Of a DNA stretch of 64,000 bases, positions 48,701 through 57,486 are shown piece after piece; the first letter of the stretch is position 1; each line of letters opens with the position of its first letter. Position numbers and translations under genes: made by a program. Under the pieces are notes generated by a model. The model saw only the letters and a list, made by a program, of their open reading frames with translations. It was not told the origin of the DNA and did not search any database. Source of the stretch: Pteria penguin (Eukaryota > Mollusca > Bivalvia > Pterioida > Pteriidae); assembly GCA_035048485.1 (NCBI GenBank), contig CM068586.1:50184433-50248432 (forward strand), in the 5' to 3' direction.

Positions 48701-51700
48701 CAGGTCCCGACATGAGTACGCTGTTAAGGGAAACGCCGTCATGCACTGCGGACGAATCAAAGACACCCCTGATGTGATCAGGTTTCTTAGGGTGATATAC
48801 CCCAAACAGAGGTAGGTACCAGTACTCTCTGTCCTCCTCCAGAGGCGGAGCCACTTCAGCTGATCCGCTCTTGATGATCTTCTCCATGAATGTAACCATG
48901 TGCAGCTTCTTAGCCGGATTTGTCTGCAGGGAATGATGTAATGATTTCGCCCGTTTAAGCGCTTGGTCCCTGTTGTTAGGCATTTTCAACTTTGGTGTAC
49001 GAAAAGGAAGAGGCGCTGACCAATGACCATTAGAGTCCTTGTGAAAAGCCCTGTCCATAAGATGAACGAATGCTCTGTCCTCTACCGAGAGTCCAACCTT
49101 GTTGTCATCTTTGGTTCGTTGGAAGATATCGACTCCAAGATCATCATGCTTGTCGAATGTATCACCTGTCTGTGACACCTTGATTTGGCGACTGTTCATA
49201 CATGGGTCGAACAAAGTTTCGCGGCCTTCACTGAGTATATGTGTCCTTTTGACGTTGATCACTGAAGGCTTGTGTACCTTCCCAAGGCAGACCTCACCAA
49301 TAATTACCCAGCCGAGTTTGAGTTTCTGAGCGAAAGGCGCATCCTTCGTGCCAACGATCTGCCAATCAACCTGATGAGCCTGTACTAAGTCGCGTCCAAT
49401 AAGTATCTGTATTTCAGAATGATTGTCCAAAGGCGGAATCTTATCTGCAATCTGGCGTAGGTGTGGATGTAGGTTAGCAACTTCTGGTGTTGCAATTTCC
49501 GACCTGACGTTAGGAATGTCATTACACTCGATCATTTCCGGTAAGACCATAGTGGATGAACCGTCAAAGGACTGCACAGAATAACCCCTGGCACGTCTAC
49601 CAGCAACACTAAAACTTCCAGAACAAGATTCCAAGGTGTATGGCAGTGGTTCACTGTAGTCACCAAAGCTGTCCAATAAGTCACTTTTGACCAGCGTTCG
49701 ATCAGCCTGATCATCAATGATAGCATAAACATTTACTGCTCTCTCAGGTTGTCCATTTGGGAATATTCTCACCAGCAAAGTCTTCGAACATGATCTGCCA
49801 AGAAAGCCATTCCCACAAAGAATAGTGCACTTGGCTGATACGTTGTCTTGTTGGGTATGCTCCCCGCCATGCGAGTTCACGTCCTTTTCGACAGTATCGT
49901 CGGAACGCTCGATATGCATTGGTGACGCATGTTGACTACTCCCACAATATTTACACTTGATTGTCTCCGTACATGAACGAGCAATGTGTTCTGTAGACTT
50001 GCAACACCTAAAGCAAATATGTTTATTCTTCAGCAGCTTCCTTTTGTCCTCAAATGATGCAGCCCGAAAACCTTTACACTTGCTGAGAGGATGTTTGGCT
50101 GATCCATGATATGGGCAAATCTTTTCGGGATCAGTGTCCTCGGAACTGTGAGAGATGTTGCTCTTGCGAACGCTAACTTTCGTGTGAGGACCTTGGCCAT
50201 CTTTGTTCCTTCTAAAGGGATGAGTCACTCCAGTGTCATACATAAACCCAGGGTCATTGTAAGTTGTGCTCATCTCCCTTATGAACTCCACGAAATAAGA
50301 GAAAGGCGGAAAGGAAACCATGTGGTCCTTTTTGTACTTTGACGCTCGGGTTGTCCACTTTCCCTGAATCGAAGAAGGCAACCTCCTCACGATGGGAATG
50401 ACCCCAGATGATGAATCATAGTAGGAAAGTAAAGTAGAATATTGTGGGTCCTTCTTAGATGACTCAATCTGAGACAGGATATCGGTAAGCTCGTATAATT
50501 TACTGAAGTCCTTGTCATGCAGTTTAGGAAAACTGTCCAGCCTTGACTTTAGTGCCGACTCTATCATTTCCGGTCGTCCATAGCGATCTTCAAGACGTTC
50601 CCAAATCATTCTGACTCCACGATCTGGATCAGCAACATTTGCAGCTCGAAGAGATTGTGCGGAATTTGCAGATGTAGGTCCTAGATATTTCACAAGTAGA
50701 TCCATTTCGTCGAATGGTTGCACATTCAGCTCCTTGATAATAGACCGGAAACTAGCCTTCCAAGTAGAGTAATGTTCAGGTTGGTCATCGAAATTTGTAA
50801 ATCGAGATAACACAAGATCTTTTTTCAACAAGAATTGTGTAAGACCATTAACGACGGATTCCTGATTTCTATCCAGATTTGACTCCTGAAGACGGTCAAT
50901 GTCCCTATGAGCGTAAGTCATATCCTCACAGTCTGGATAAGTGCAATGGAAACTATGACCATGATCATAAATCCTTTCACCGTGATCACGTGGAGTAGGA
51001 TGTGGGCAGGTACGTGGTGGTGACGGCGTGTGATAGATATCCCGTTGATTACGCACATATGCTTCGGTCATACTAACACGATTTATAGTAGAATCGGTTA
51101 ATGAAGCAGTTCCTTTGTCCGGTGGTAAGTCCTCAAGAGCATGGGCTTCTGCCTCTACTGCTGCAATATCCTCTTCCTGCTTTAGGACGTGTAAGTTAGC
51201 ATCTAACTCTGCTTTTCTCCGTTCCGAGGAGGCTTGGCTTTTCCTTTCCTCCTCCTGGAGGAGGGCTTTTTCCTTCATAAGCTGTGCCTGCTTCTTGACA
51301 TATTCCAGACGTGCGCGTTGTGCCTCTGCCTTCGCACGTTTGCGCTGAAGCATAGAACTTAAGTCAGAAACACTTGACTTTCCAGATCCAACAGAAAGGG
51401 TTTCCAGAGCTTGTTCTTTCAAGTTCTTTATTTTGTCAAACACTTTGCACAGGATGCTTTTATGACAGTCACGATTTTGTAAATGTTTTTCTAGTTCCTC
51501 CAGGCTGTCTGAAGTACAAGTGTGGCGTAAATATTCCTCAAACTCTGTAGAAATTGAGAAATAGGAGTCCTGGATTGCAATAAGTTCCTTTTCGTAAGTT
51601 CGCACTGCTTTCAGGTCCACAGGTAAGTCCGCTGAATTTGCGAGAATGTCTTCAACTTTCTTCCAAGCCGTGTCACACTTTGACCAGTACTGCTCCTTTC

Positions 51701-51785
51701 TAGCCCGGTACAGGTTTTCACCTTTTTCCGTGTGGATACGGATACGTTTCGCAGGATCTGTATCCTTGTCGTCAGCCACTGACAT
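45786..51785 (-). CDS. BEL/Pao gag-pol polyprotein, single intact ORF
   Basis: 1999 codons with no frameshift or internal stop, starting 54 nt after the 5' LTR. Residues 1-140 are helical gag-like sequence and 145-215 a charged coiled coil. About 325-510 resembles the gag-like DUF1759 region. Zinc-knuckle motifs follow: C591-x2/3-C-x4/5-H600-x4-C605 and C611-x2-C614-x4-H619-x4-H624. A retroviral-type aspartic protease region lies near D691 (IIDDQ instead of the usual DSG). Reverse transcriptase has D1051 and YVDD at 1130-1133. RNase H residues are D1313, E1354, D1384 and D1430. The integrase has a zinc domain (H1629, H1634, C1665, C1668) and a catalytic triad D1700, D1767, E1817. The C-terminal 1880-1995 matches DUF5641 in style. 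Processing would yield the enzymes for copy-and-paste movement. All catalytic positions I could place are filled, so activity is plausible. Confidence 0.97.
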   Translation of the reverse strand: MSVADDKDTDPAKRIRIHTEKGENLYRARKEQYWSKCDTAWKKVEDILANSADLPVDLKAVRTYEKELIAIQDSYFSISTEFEEYLRHTCTSDSLEELEKHLQNRDCHKSILCKVFDKIKNLKEQALETLSVGSGKSSVSDLSSMLQRKRAKAEAQRARLEYVKKQAQLMKEKALLQEEERKSQASSERRKAELDANLHVLKQEEDIAAVEAEAHALEDLPPDKGTASLTDSTINRVSMTEAYVRNQRDIYHTPSPPRTCPHPTPRDHGERIYDHGHSFHCTYPDCEDMTYAHRDIDRLQESNLDRNQESVVNGLTQFLLKKDLVLSRFTNFDDQPEHYSTWKASFRSIIKELNVQPFDEMDLLVKYLGPTSANSAQSLRAANVADPDRGVRMIWERLEDRYGRPEMIESALKSRLDSFPKLHDKDFSKLYELTDILSQIESSKKDPQYSTLLSYYDSSSGVIPIVRRLPSSIQGKWTTRASKYKKDHMVSFPPFSYFVEFIREMSTTYNDPGFMYDTGVTHPFRRNKDGQGPHTKVSVRKSNISHSSEDTDPEKICPYHGSAKHPLSKCKGFRAASFEDKRKLLKNKHICFRCCKSTEHIARSCTETIKCKYCGSSQHASPMHIERSDDTVEKDVNSHGGEHTQQDNVSAKCTILCGNGFLGRSCSKTLLVRIFPNGQPERAVNVYAIIDDQADRTLVKSDLLDSFGDYSEPLPYTLESCSGSFSVAGRRARGYSVQSFDGSSTMVLPEMIECNDIPNVRSEIATPEVANLHPHLRQIADKIPPLDNHSEIQILIGRDLVQAHQVDWQIVGTKDAPFAQKLKLGWVIIGEVCLGKVHKPSVINVKRTHILSEGRETLFDPCMNSRQIKVSQTGDTFDKHDDLGVDIFQRTKDDNKVGLSVEDRAFVHLMDRAFHKDSNGHWSAPLPFRTPKLKMPNNRDQALKRAKSLHHSLQTNPAKKLHMVTFMEKIIKSGSAEVAPPLEEDREYWYLPLFGVYHPKKPDHIRGVFDSSAVHDGVSLNSVLMSGPDFMNSLLGILLRFRKNEIALTADIEQMFYQFFVDPEYRNYLRFFWYEQNDPGRPLIEYHMCVHVFGNKPSPAVASYGLRKTVENCDELYGSDVREFVCNNFYVDDGLISLSSPDDVIDLVKRTQQALKTEGNIRLHKIASNSSKVMEAFPPEDLGKDLKTLDFEKDYLPVQRSLGLAWDLNSDSFIFDIPVLDKPFTRRGLLSTVNSIYDPIGFLAPLTIMGKILLREATPSGVDWDSPLSPEHRETWQQWQLSLETLRDVKIPRMYFDLSFSKAGDLELHIFSDASEKAVAAVAYLCASSTSTLSFVLGKAKLAPSGGHTIPRLELCGAVLAVELQDLILEYLDINPFVVKFYTDSKVVLGYIANDTRRFYTYVANRVERIRNRTSPLQWNYIPTHLNPADSATRYAISDVDSRLRVWLRASSEVKKYCQGDCLKEDSFSLVDPDDDREIRCKVEVLKTSASVPSLGISRFENFLSWSKLVKAVSLLRHLAQSFRSENTCHGWHYCSSFKSVDTYREAEIFILKEAQRDSYKKEVKCLRQGLPLPKSSRITSLTPFLDNEGLLRLGGRLNKANNVLDLSETNPVILPKGHVSSLLIRHFHELVKHQGRHFTEGALRSNGYWVVRAKRTVSSVIHKCITCRKLRGKRYEQQMADLPLDRITPGPPFSSVGVDTFGPWEVVTRKTRGGVANSKRWAILFTCLTTRAIHIEVVDELSSSAFINALRRFVSLRGHVKVFRSDRGTNFVGATTDLKIDVINVDDSSLKTFLYNSGSVWIFNAPHSSHMGGVWERMIGVTRRILDSMLLTEKKGLTHDVLTTLMAEVCAIINSRPITAISSDPGDPLLLTPAMLLTMKRGTPTVETDSYSLKDMYRASWKHVQVLSDLFWTRWRKSYLQDLQSRRKWHSEKPNLKEGDVVLLRDAHSHRNNWPMGIVVNAIKSDDGLVRKAVVRVSVDGKIVNYTRPVCELILLID

Positions 51786-51839
51786 GTCTGAAGTTCGTAG
51801 GAAATGTTCCGCTTAATATGGTGTTGACAGTCTTTTTAC

Positions 51840-52487
51840 TGTTCTGCCGCAATGCAGACAGCGTAACCAGATGAAAAAATCCACAACACAACTAGTAGCT
51901 TGATGCAGACTGTATTTCCATGAAAGTTGGTAAAAAGCTACAAACAAAATAAACGTACATGTAAAAACAGCAATGACATGTAATTTGTATACTGACGTGT
52001 AATGAGAACAGTATCAATTATGCATACAAACTTTTAAAAATAACAATTCTGACCCCAAGACGCTTCCATACTTTTTGGCCTACGTGACAAACACCTTACA
52101 CAGTAAATGTACATTACTCAATTACACCCATGTGCACCATACATTATATCAATAGAACTTCAAACAAACAAAGTTACAAAATTATCAATAGATTGCAAAA
52201 ATGCTTCCTTGCATATTAAAATACATGTATGAAAAGAACATAATGCAGATAAAATGATTACTCACACTGTGAGGGGAACCAATTTAGCTTATTACCGAAC
52301 ATCAAAACACTGACAAAGACAGGCATAGAAATCTCTAGAGACCTTGACCTAACTGTCCAAAAAAATCGATATCCAGGTAAGCACGTATACATACATAGAA
52401 AAAGAAAGTGGTCGAAAGGAAGTAACTCTAATTCTGATATGACATAAATAAAATCAATATATAAAAATGCAAAAAGCGTCCAGCACA
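51840..52487 (-). repeat. 5' LTR of BEL/Pao element
   Basis: 648 bp, carrying the promoter and poly(A) functions for the element. It is identical by eye to 45037-45684. Confidence 0.97.
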
Positions 52488-52492
52488 CAGAC
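52488..52492. repeat. target-site duplication (right) of BEL/Pao element
   Basis: CAGAC, matching 45032-45036. Confidence 0.95.
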
Positions 52493-54498
52493 CATTAGAT
52501 GTGTTTGTAGTGGTTTAAGATAAGAGGCATGGACAAGCTCACACAGACGGACAGTCGGACTGACGGATGACAGCGCGATAGCGAATGTGCCCCGTATTTT
52601 ATGCAGGAGTATAAAAATGATACACTTTGAAATTCCGGACCCTGGCTTCTGGCCAACAAAACATGAATGCATTTTCACTCATCGATGTAAAAACAAAACA
52701 ACGAAAAGAAAACTAAAATTCCAAATTGAGCGAATAACCTTGCAGCATGGTTATAGAATGTCTTCCCGTGAACGGTTTATTGTTGAATTTATTTATCAAG
52801 GCATATCAAAATAAGGATTAGTTGGGGTATTAAAACATTGCTACCTCAGACATACTGTTTTGACCCAAATAAAACAGTTTCTGTGTTGTAAGTAGAAACG
52901 TATATGATTGATGAAAAACTTTTAGGACATGTTTTCCCCAAAAGACAAAGGAAAGACAAATATAAGTTAAAAGGAGAAATAAGATAATGAAAATATAAAT
53001 AGATAGACGAGTTACAAGAAACACTCCTTATCCACACATTTTGGACTACTTGGTCCAGCACAAAAAGTATGAAAAGTTTATATTGCGCTGGGCTAATCAA
53101 ATCAGCTTTGTTATTTTTTCCCACTTGATAAAGACCAAATGGCCGAACATTTGTGGCTGCCGAGCCTATTTGGAGGACTTCTTATTATTTCTATGAATAA
53201 ATAAATCAAGTGATTAAACCCCCCCCCCCCCCCCCAAAAAACCCCAAAAAAAAAAAAAAAAAAAAAAAAAACCCACCCAAAAAAAAAAAAAAAATAATAA
53301 TAATAGATAAAAAAATAAAAGAAAAAAAAAAATAAAAAAAGACATAAAAATGTAAAGGAAACAGACTTCATTATAAAAAAAAACTTCTGAATACATACAT
53401 TTCTTTCCATCAGAAATGACGGAAAAATTAACATTCAATTAGCCACCTGCATCGGGCGAACACCTGTTTTAAAATATTACCGACTTTTTTGTCCCCTTTG
53501 CGTCATTTCTCACAAAAATTAGACCTGTGTGAAGAAACCTCTTTTCTTTGCGGGTACTCATACTTCAAATTTTCAAATAAAACACTCCGTATCCAATATT
53601 TATTATTTTATTTTTTGTTGTTGTTACTTACTACCTTAATGGATGTTTTTAGGGAATATTATTCATATGTAATTTAAATGTTTGAAGTAGATATCATCCT
53701 TAACAAAAGATGCTTTTAACTTTTGAGACAATCCCCAATGTTTTAAAAGTGTAGGGATCCATCTTCAGGGGACATCTCACAGGTTTTTCATGATTCCTTG
53801 AAAACAACACCTACAAAATGTTATACACTGCAAACTAAATTCCCCTAGGCTTTAGTATTATGCGCATTATTATCATTTTATCATTTGATGTTGGATAGGG
53901 AGCATTGATATACCGATAGATGTCGCCATCTTCACCCTCGACACTCGCATCCATCACGACGATATCACTGTCACTACACCCAGGCAGAATGATACTCTCA
54001 AAGCGCAAAAACATATCACATTGTGACAAAATATTCCGACATCCCACACCAACCTACGAAAGCTTTAGACAAATAGAAAATACGGGAGGGAATATTATAA
54101 CAGGACTGTTGTGTAATCTAATTTGGAGTAATAGCAGGAACAAAACCGACCCGACTTATCGTCTGATATTACAAACATCATTCCATCATCGTAACTCGGA
54201 TCTATTAGCGGCCACAGACTCCGTTTGATTGGAAAATAATGAAAAAACGAAGCCGCAATTTCGTGGAGGAAATCCGGGAGAAAGACAGATATATTTTCTG
54301 CCCAATTATGAAATGTTACGTCGACGTCGAACTCTCTGAGAATAGATTGCTTCATAAGCCTTATATGAGATGACGATGCCTTCTTCTTCTTCTTCCATTA
54401 CGAAGTGTACTCATAAATGAGTGTCATACTTCATGCCTTGAGTAACATTCTGTACATTTTGTGTAATGTCACACCAGATATGTTTCTCATATATGGGA
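52493..54498. other. non-coding stretch with C/A homopolymer tracts
   Basis: A C-run and then A-rich low-complexity DNA occupy 53218-53340. The overlapping Phe-rich frames on the minus strand are artefacts. No gene was recognised elsewhere. Confidence 0.5.
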
Positions 54499-54690
54499 AC
54501 CGTCGTAGTTCAGTCTGTCAGGTGCCTTGGTTCGTGACCGAGGGGTTCCGGGTTCGTAATGGTGTGCCTGGCTCGTGACCGAGGTATCCTGAATTTGAGT
54601 CCCATTGCAAGCTCAATTGACAATTGAAACCGAGGCTCCGTGTCGCCTTTAATACCCCTTATACCTGGCAGGATATCGAATACATGCTAA
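54499..54690 (+). mobile_element. decayed dimeric tRNA-like SINE
   Basis: Two tRNA-like heads follow one another. The first (54499-54555) has GTCGTAGTTCAGTCTGTCAG and TTCCGGGTTCG. The second (54558-54605) has GTGCCTGGCTCGTGACCGAG and TTTGAGTCCC. Both share GGYTCGTGACCGAGG. AAACCGAGGCTCCGTGTCGC downstream matches the family B region AAAACCGAGGCCCTGTGTCG. Confidence 0.6.
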
Positions 54691-54789
54691 ATCGATGTGA
54701 TCTAAACTCACATATTTCTCCGTTCTTGTTTTGCCAAAATCTTACAATGAGTATAAAAATAAAACAATCCTGATGTGTCGGATAGAGGC

Positions 54790-55252
54790 ATGCAGAAGCA
54801 ACAACAGACAGCAGGAGCAACAACACGTGATATCAGCAATTACAACAAAACGAAAATAATAGCAACCGCAGCAGAACAACAAAAACAAAAACGAAAATGA
54901 CAGGACAACAACAACGAAAACAAAACTTAACAGCAGCAACAACAACAACAATGACAACAAAATGTGTCTGGAGCAACAATGACAAAACCAAAATGTAACA
55001 ACAGCAGCAGCAACGACAATAATGAAATATAAGAGCAGCAACAACGTTAAAACAGCATATAACAGCAGCAGCACTGTTACAAAACAACGTGTAACAACAA
55101 CGACAACACAACATAGTACGGCAGCATAACCAACGATAAATGGCAACAGCAGGAGCTGTAGTCCTTGTTAGACGACGACAACAGCAGCAGTAGCAGCAGC
55201 AACAACAACAACAACAGTAGTAGTAGTAGTAACAGCAGCAGCAGCAAGTAAG
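54790..55252. repeat. CAR-rich (CAA/CAG) degenerate triplet tract
   Basis: Long stretches of CAA and CAG triplets with GACAAC interruptions. Long Leu/Cys/Val frames on the minus strand are artefacts of the triplets. Confidence 0.9.
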
Positions 55253-55544
55253 AAGTCATGCCAGTATACACATCAAAGGTCGGTGTTTTTTTTTTTGTAT
55301 GAGAGATGGAGTCTACCGTATCAACAAGGTCAATACCGGTATGGGTGATGAATGATTGAATTACTTTCTCTGTACAAAACGAATGTATATAATCAAGCCA
55401 TGGTATAAAGGACGATACACGATACACTATGTTATCAATGTAGGCATCTTTCTTAATGTTCTAATGCCCGATGTTTCATGCCACTTCAGTACTTATATAC
55501 AAAGACGCTATCTGCTTGACGAATAATTTCTGATTTGAGAAACT

Positions 55545-55680
55545 GTGTTGGATCTTTAACTTTCCAGCGGGTTCTGTGACACAGGGCATGGAATTTTACT
55601 ATCTCATCCGAAGAATGCATCAACGACGATAATCACCGGGAATATTCGAACTCACGACCTCAACATTAAGCTCAAATCTG
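55545..55680 (-). mobile_element. decayed SINE family B fragment
   Basis: Minus-strand CTTCGGATGAGATAG and AGTTAAAGATCC occur in the order and spacing of family B's central part. A B-box-like GAGTTCGAATATTCC precedes them. Confidence 0.6.
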
Positions 55681-55748
55681 AAAGCTTCGACCATTACCGT
55701 CACAAACATTAAAATAAAAAATGGGAGTGATAATGCCCGATTTGAACA

Positions 55749-55841
55749 AAAAAAAAAAAAAAATAATAATAATAATAATATAAAAAATAAATAAATAAAT
55801 AAAAAATAAATAAATTAATAATAAAATAAAAAAATGAATAA

Positions 55842-55872
<31 letters not shown>

Positions 55873-55883
55873 CAATAAATCAA
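55749..55883. repeat. A-rich / (ATA)n low-complexity tract
   Basis: Poly-A, ATA and AATA repeats abut the 3' side (minus-strand sense) of the 87-bp array and may have been seeded by a SINE tail. Confidence 0.9.
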
Positions 55884-55914
55884 TGAACCCCTAATAAACA
55901 GCACGTGCTCTCGG

Positions 55915-56880
55915 TCACGTAAAGTCTAACTTCATCACTGGCGGTGCTCGATCCCACGTCCTCTCGATAACAAGCCGACCACGTCACCGACTTATCTACG
56001 TCGACATAAAGTCTAACTTCAACCCTGGCGGTGTTCGATCCCACGTCCTCTCGATCACAAGCCGACCACGTCACCGACTTATCTACGTCGACATAAAGTC
56101 TAACTTCAACCCTGGCGGTGTTCGATCCCACGTCCTCTCGATCACAAGCCGACCACGTCACCGACTTATCTACGTCGACGTAAAGTCTAACTTCATCACT
56201 GGCGGTGTTCGATCCCACGTCCTCTCGATCACAAGCCGACCACGTCACCGACTTATCTACGTCGACATAAAGTCTAACTTCAACCCTGGCGGTGTTCGAT
56301 CCCACGTCCTCTCGATCACAAGCCGACCACGTCACCGACTTATCTACGTCGACATAAAGTCTAACTTCAACCCTGGCGGTGTTCGATCCCACGTCCTCTC
56401 GATCACAAGCCGACCACGTCACCGACTTATCTACGTCGACATAAAGTCTAACTTCAACCCTGGCGGTGTTCGATCCCACGTCCTCTCGATCACAAGCCGA
56501 CCACGTCACCGACTTATCTACGTCGACGTAAAGTCTAACTTCATCACTGGCGGTGTTCGATCCCACGTCCTCTCGATCACAAGCCGACCACGTCACCGAC
56601 TTATCTACGTCGACATAAAGTCTAACTTCAACCCTGGCGGTGTTCGATCCCACGTCCTCTCGATCACAAGCCGACCACGTCACCGACTTATCTACGTCGA
56701 CGTAAAGTCTAACTTCATCACTGGCGGTGTTCGATCCCACGTCCTCTCGATCACAAGCCGACCACGTCACCGACTTATCTACGTCGACGTAAAGTCTAAC
56801 TTCATCACTGGCGGTGTTCTATCCCACGTCTAATAGGCCACGAGCCGAGCGCGCTACTCACTGATCTATCCCGAATCCTT
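55915..56880 (-). repeat. 87-bp tandem array of tRNA-like (SINE-derived) units
   Basis: Eleven units with exact 87-bp spacing (AAAGTCTAAC recurs from 55921 to 56791). On the minus strand the outermost unit starts with a tRNA-like head: GGGATAGATCAGTGAGTAGC, then GCTCGGCTCGTGGCC, then the B-box-like GGGATAGAACACC. The inner units keep a shorter head (AAGTCGGTGACGTGGTCGGC) and a better B-box-like GGGATCGAACACC. Two unit types differ at linked sites (CATAAAG with AACCCTGG, or CGTAAAG with ATCACTGG). The 87-bp period opens a 296-codon frame of 29-residue repeats, which I treat as an artefact. It is best read as the internal part of a SINE that has become a satellite. Confidence 0.93.
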
Positions 56881-57391
56881 TTGATATATTGCACTAATAA
56901 CAGACTGCCATTTCATCACCAGTATATTATGTGAAACAACTTAAGCGAATTATATACACGTACATTACCGACACAATAACGGATGCGATCGGTACTAAAT
57001 CTCGTCTGAAACACAGAATCTTTAAGTGGTCTATCATATGAATCCGCTACAAAGAGGCTCCACTTAATTGTAGCCATAAAATTACAAAGCATTTTATGTA
57101 ACTTCAAAATGAGCTTCCATTTTCAATAATTTCATTTATGTTTATCACGTTTTGCTAGATTTTAAATGTGCTATTTGTAACATTTTAAGATCTGTATTTT
57201 TTTTTTATTATCAGTTTTAGCTATGCTGTGAGGGTCGAGCACCCGAAACAGGTGATTGCACCTAAAACAGGTGCTTAGAGCATAAGAATTCTGAAGAAAT
57301 ACGAGAAGTATAAGAAACACTTACGAAATGATGAAAATCGAAATGATGAAAATCGAAATAAATTTATAGATAACTCCAGTATATAAACATC
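56881..57391. other. non-coding stretch with a 15-bp duplication
   Basis: AAATGATGAAAATCG is duplicated in tandem at about 57326-57356. ACAGGTG occurs twice near 57250-57275. No gene was recognised. Confidence 0.4.
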
Positions 57392-57486
57392 TGTCATGTT
57401 TTAATTTTTGAATTTACTTCAGGGCTGGTAAATACAAAAATTAAAACATGATACAAGTAAATTTCAAAATTTAAGAAACATGACAT
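57392..57486. repeat. three-arm inverted repeat (competing hairpins)
   Basis: The left arm 57395-57417 pairs with 57428-57450 (22 of 23 bases, 10-nt loop). The same left arm, extended to 57392, also pairs with 57457-57485 with about a 3-nt bulge. The two right arms are thus diverged direct copies. Confidence 0.9.

Larger units (their letters stand above)
45037..52487 (-). mobile_element. complete BEL/Pao LTR retrotransposon
   Basis: The element is 7451 bp, transcribed on the minus strand. In order it has: 5' LTR (51840-52487), 54-nt leader, one 1999-codon ORF, 101-nt 3' spacer with a purine tract, and 3' LTR (45037-45684). The LTRs begin TG and end CA and showed no difference by eye. The flanks are a perfect CAGAC duplication. 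There is no envelope-like ORF. It moves by reverse transcription of a genomic RNA inside gag particles, followed by integrase-mediated insertion (family knowledge). Identical LTRs mean a recent insertion. It landed in repeat-poor DNA between a (ATCC)n tract and non-coding sequence. No canonical TGG-starting tRNA primer-binding site follows the 5' LTR. Confidence 0.97.

Noticed and set aside
53111..53434. Phe-rich 107-codon frame
   Set aside because: Generated by poly-A/poly-C low complexity read on the minus strand.
55880..56770. 296-codon frame of 29-residue repeats
   Set aside because: The units carry tRNA-like promoter boxes and belong to a SINE-derived satellite; no start context or unique domain.
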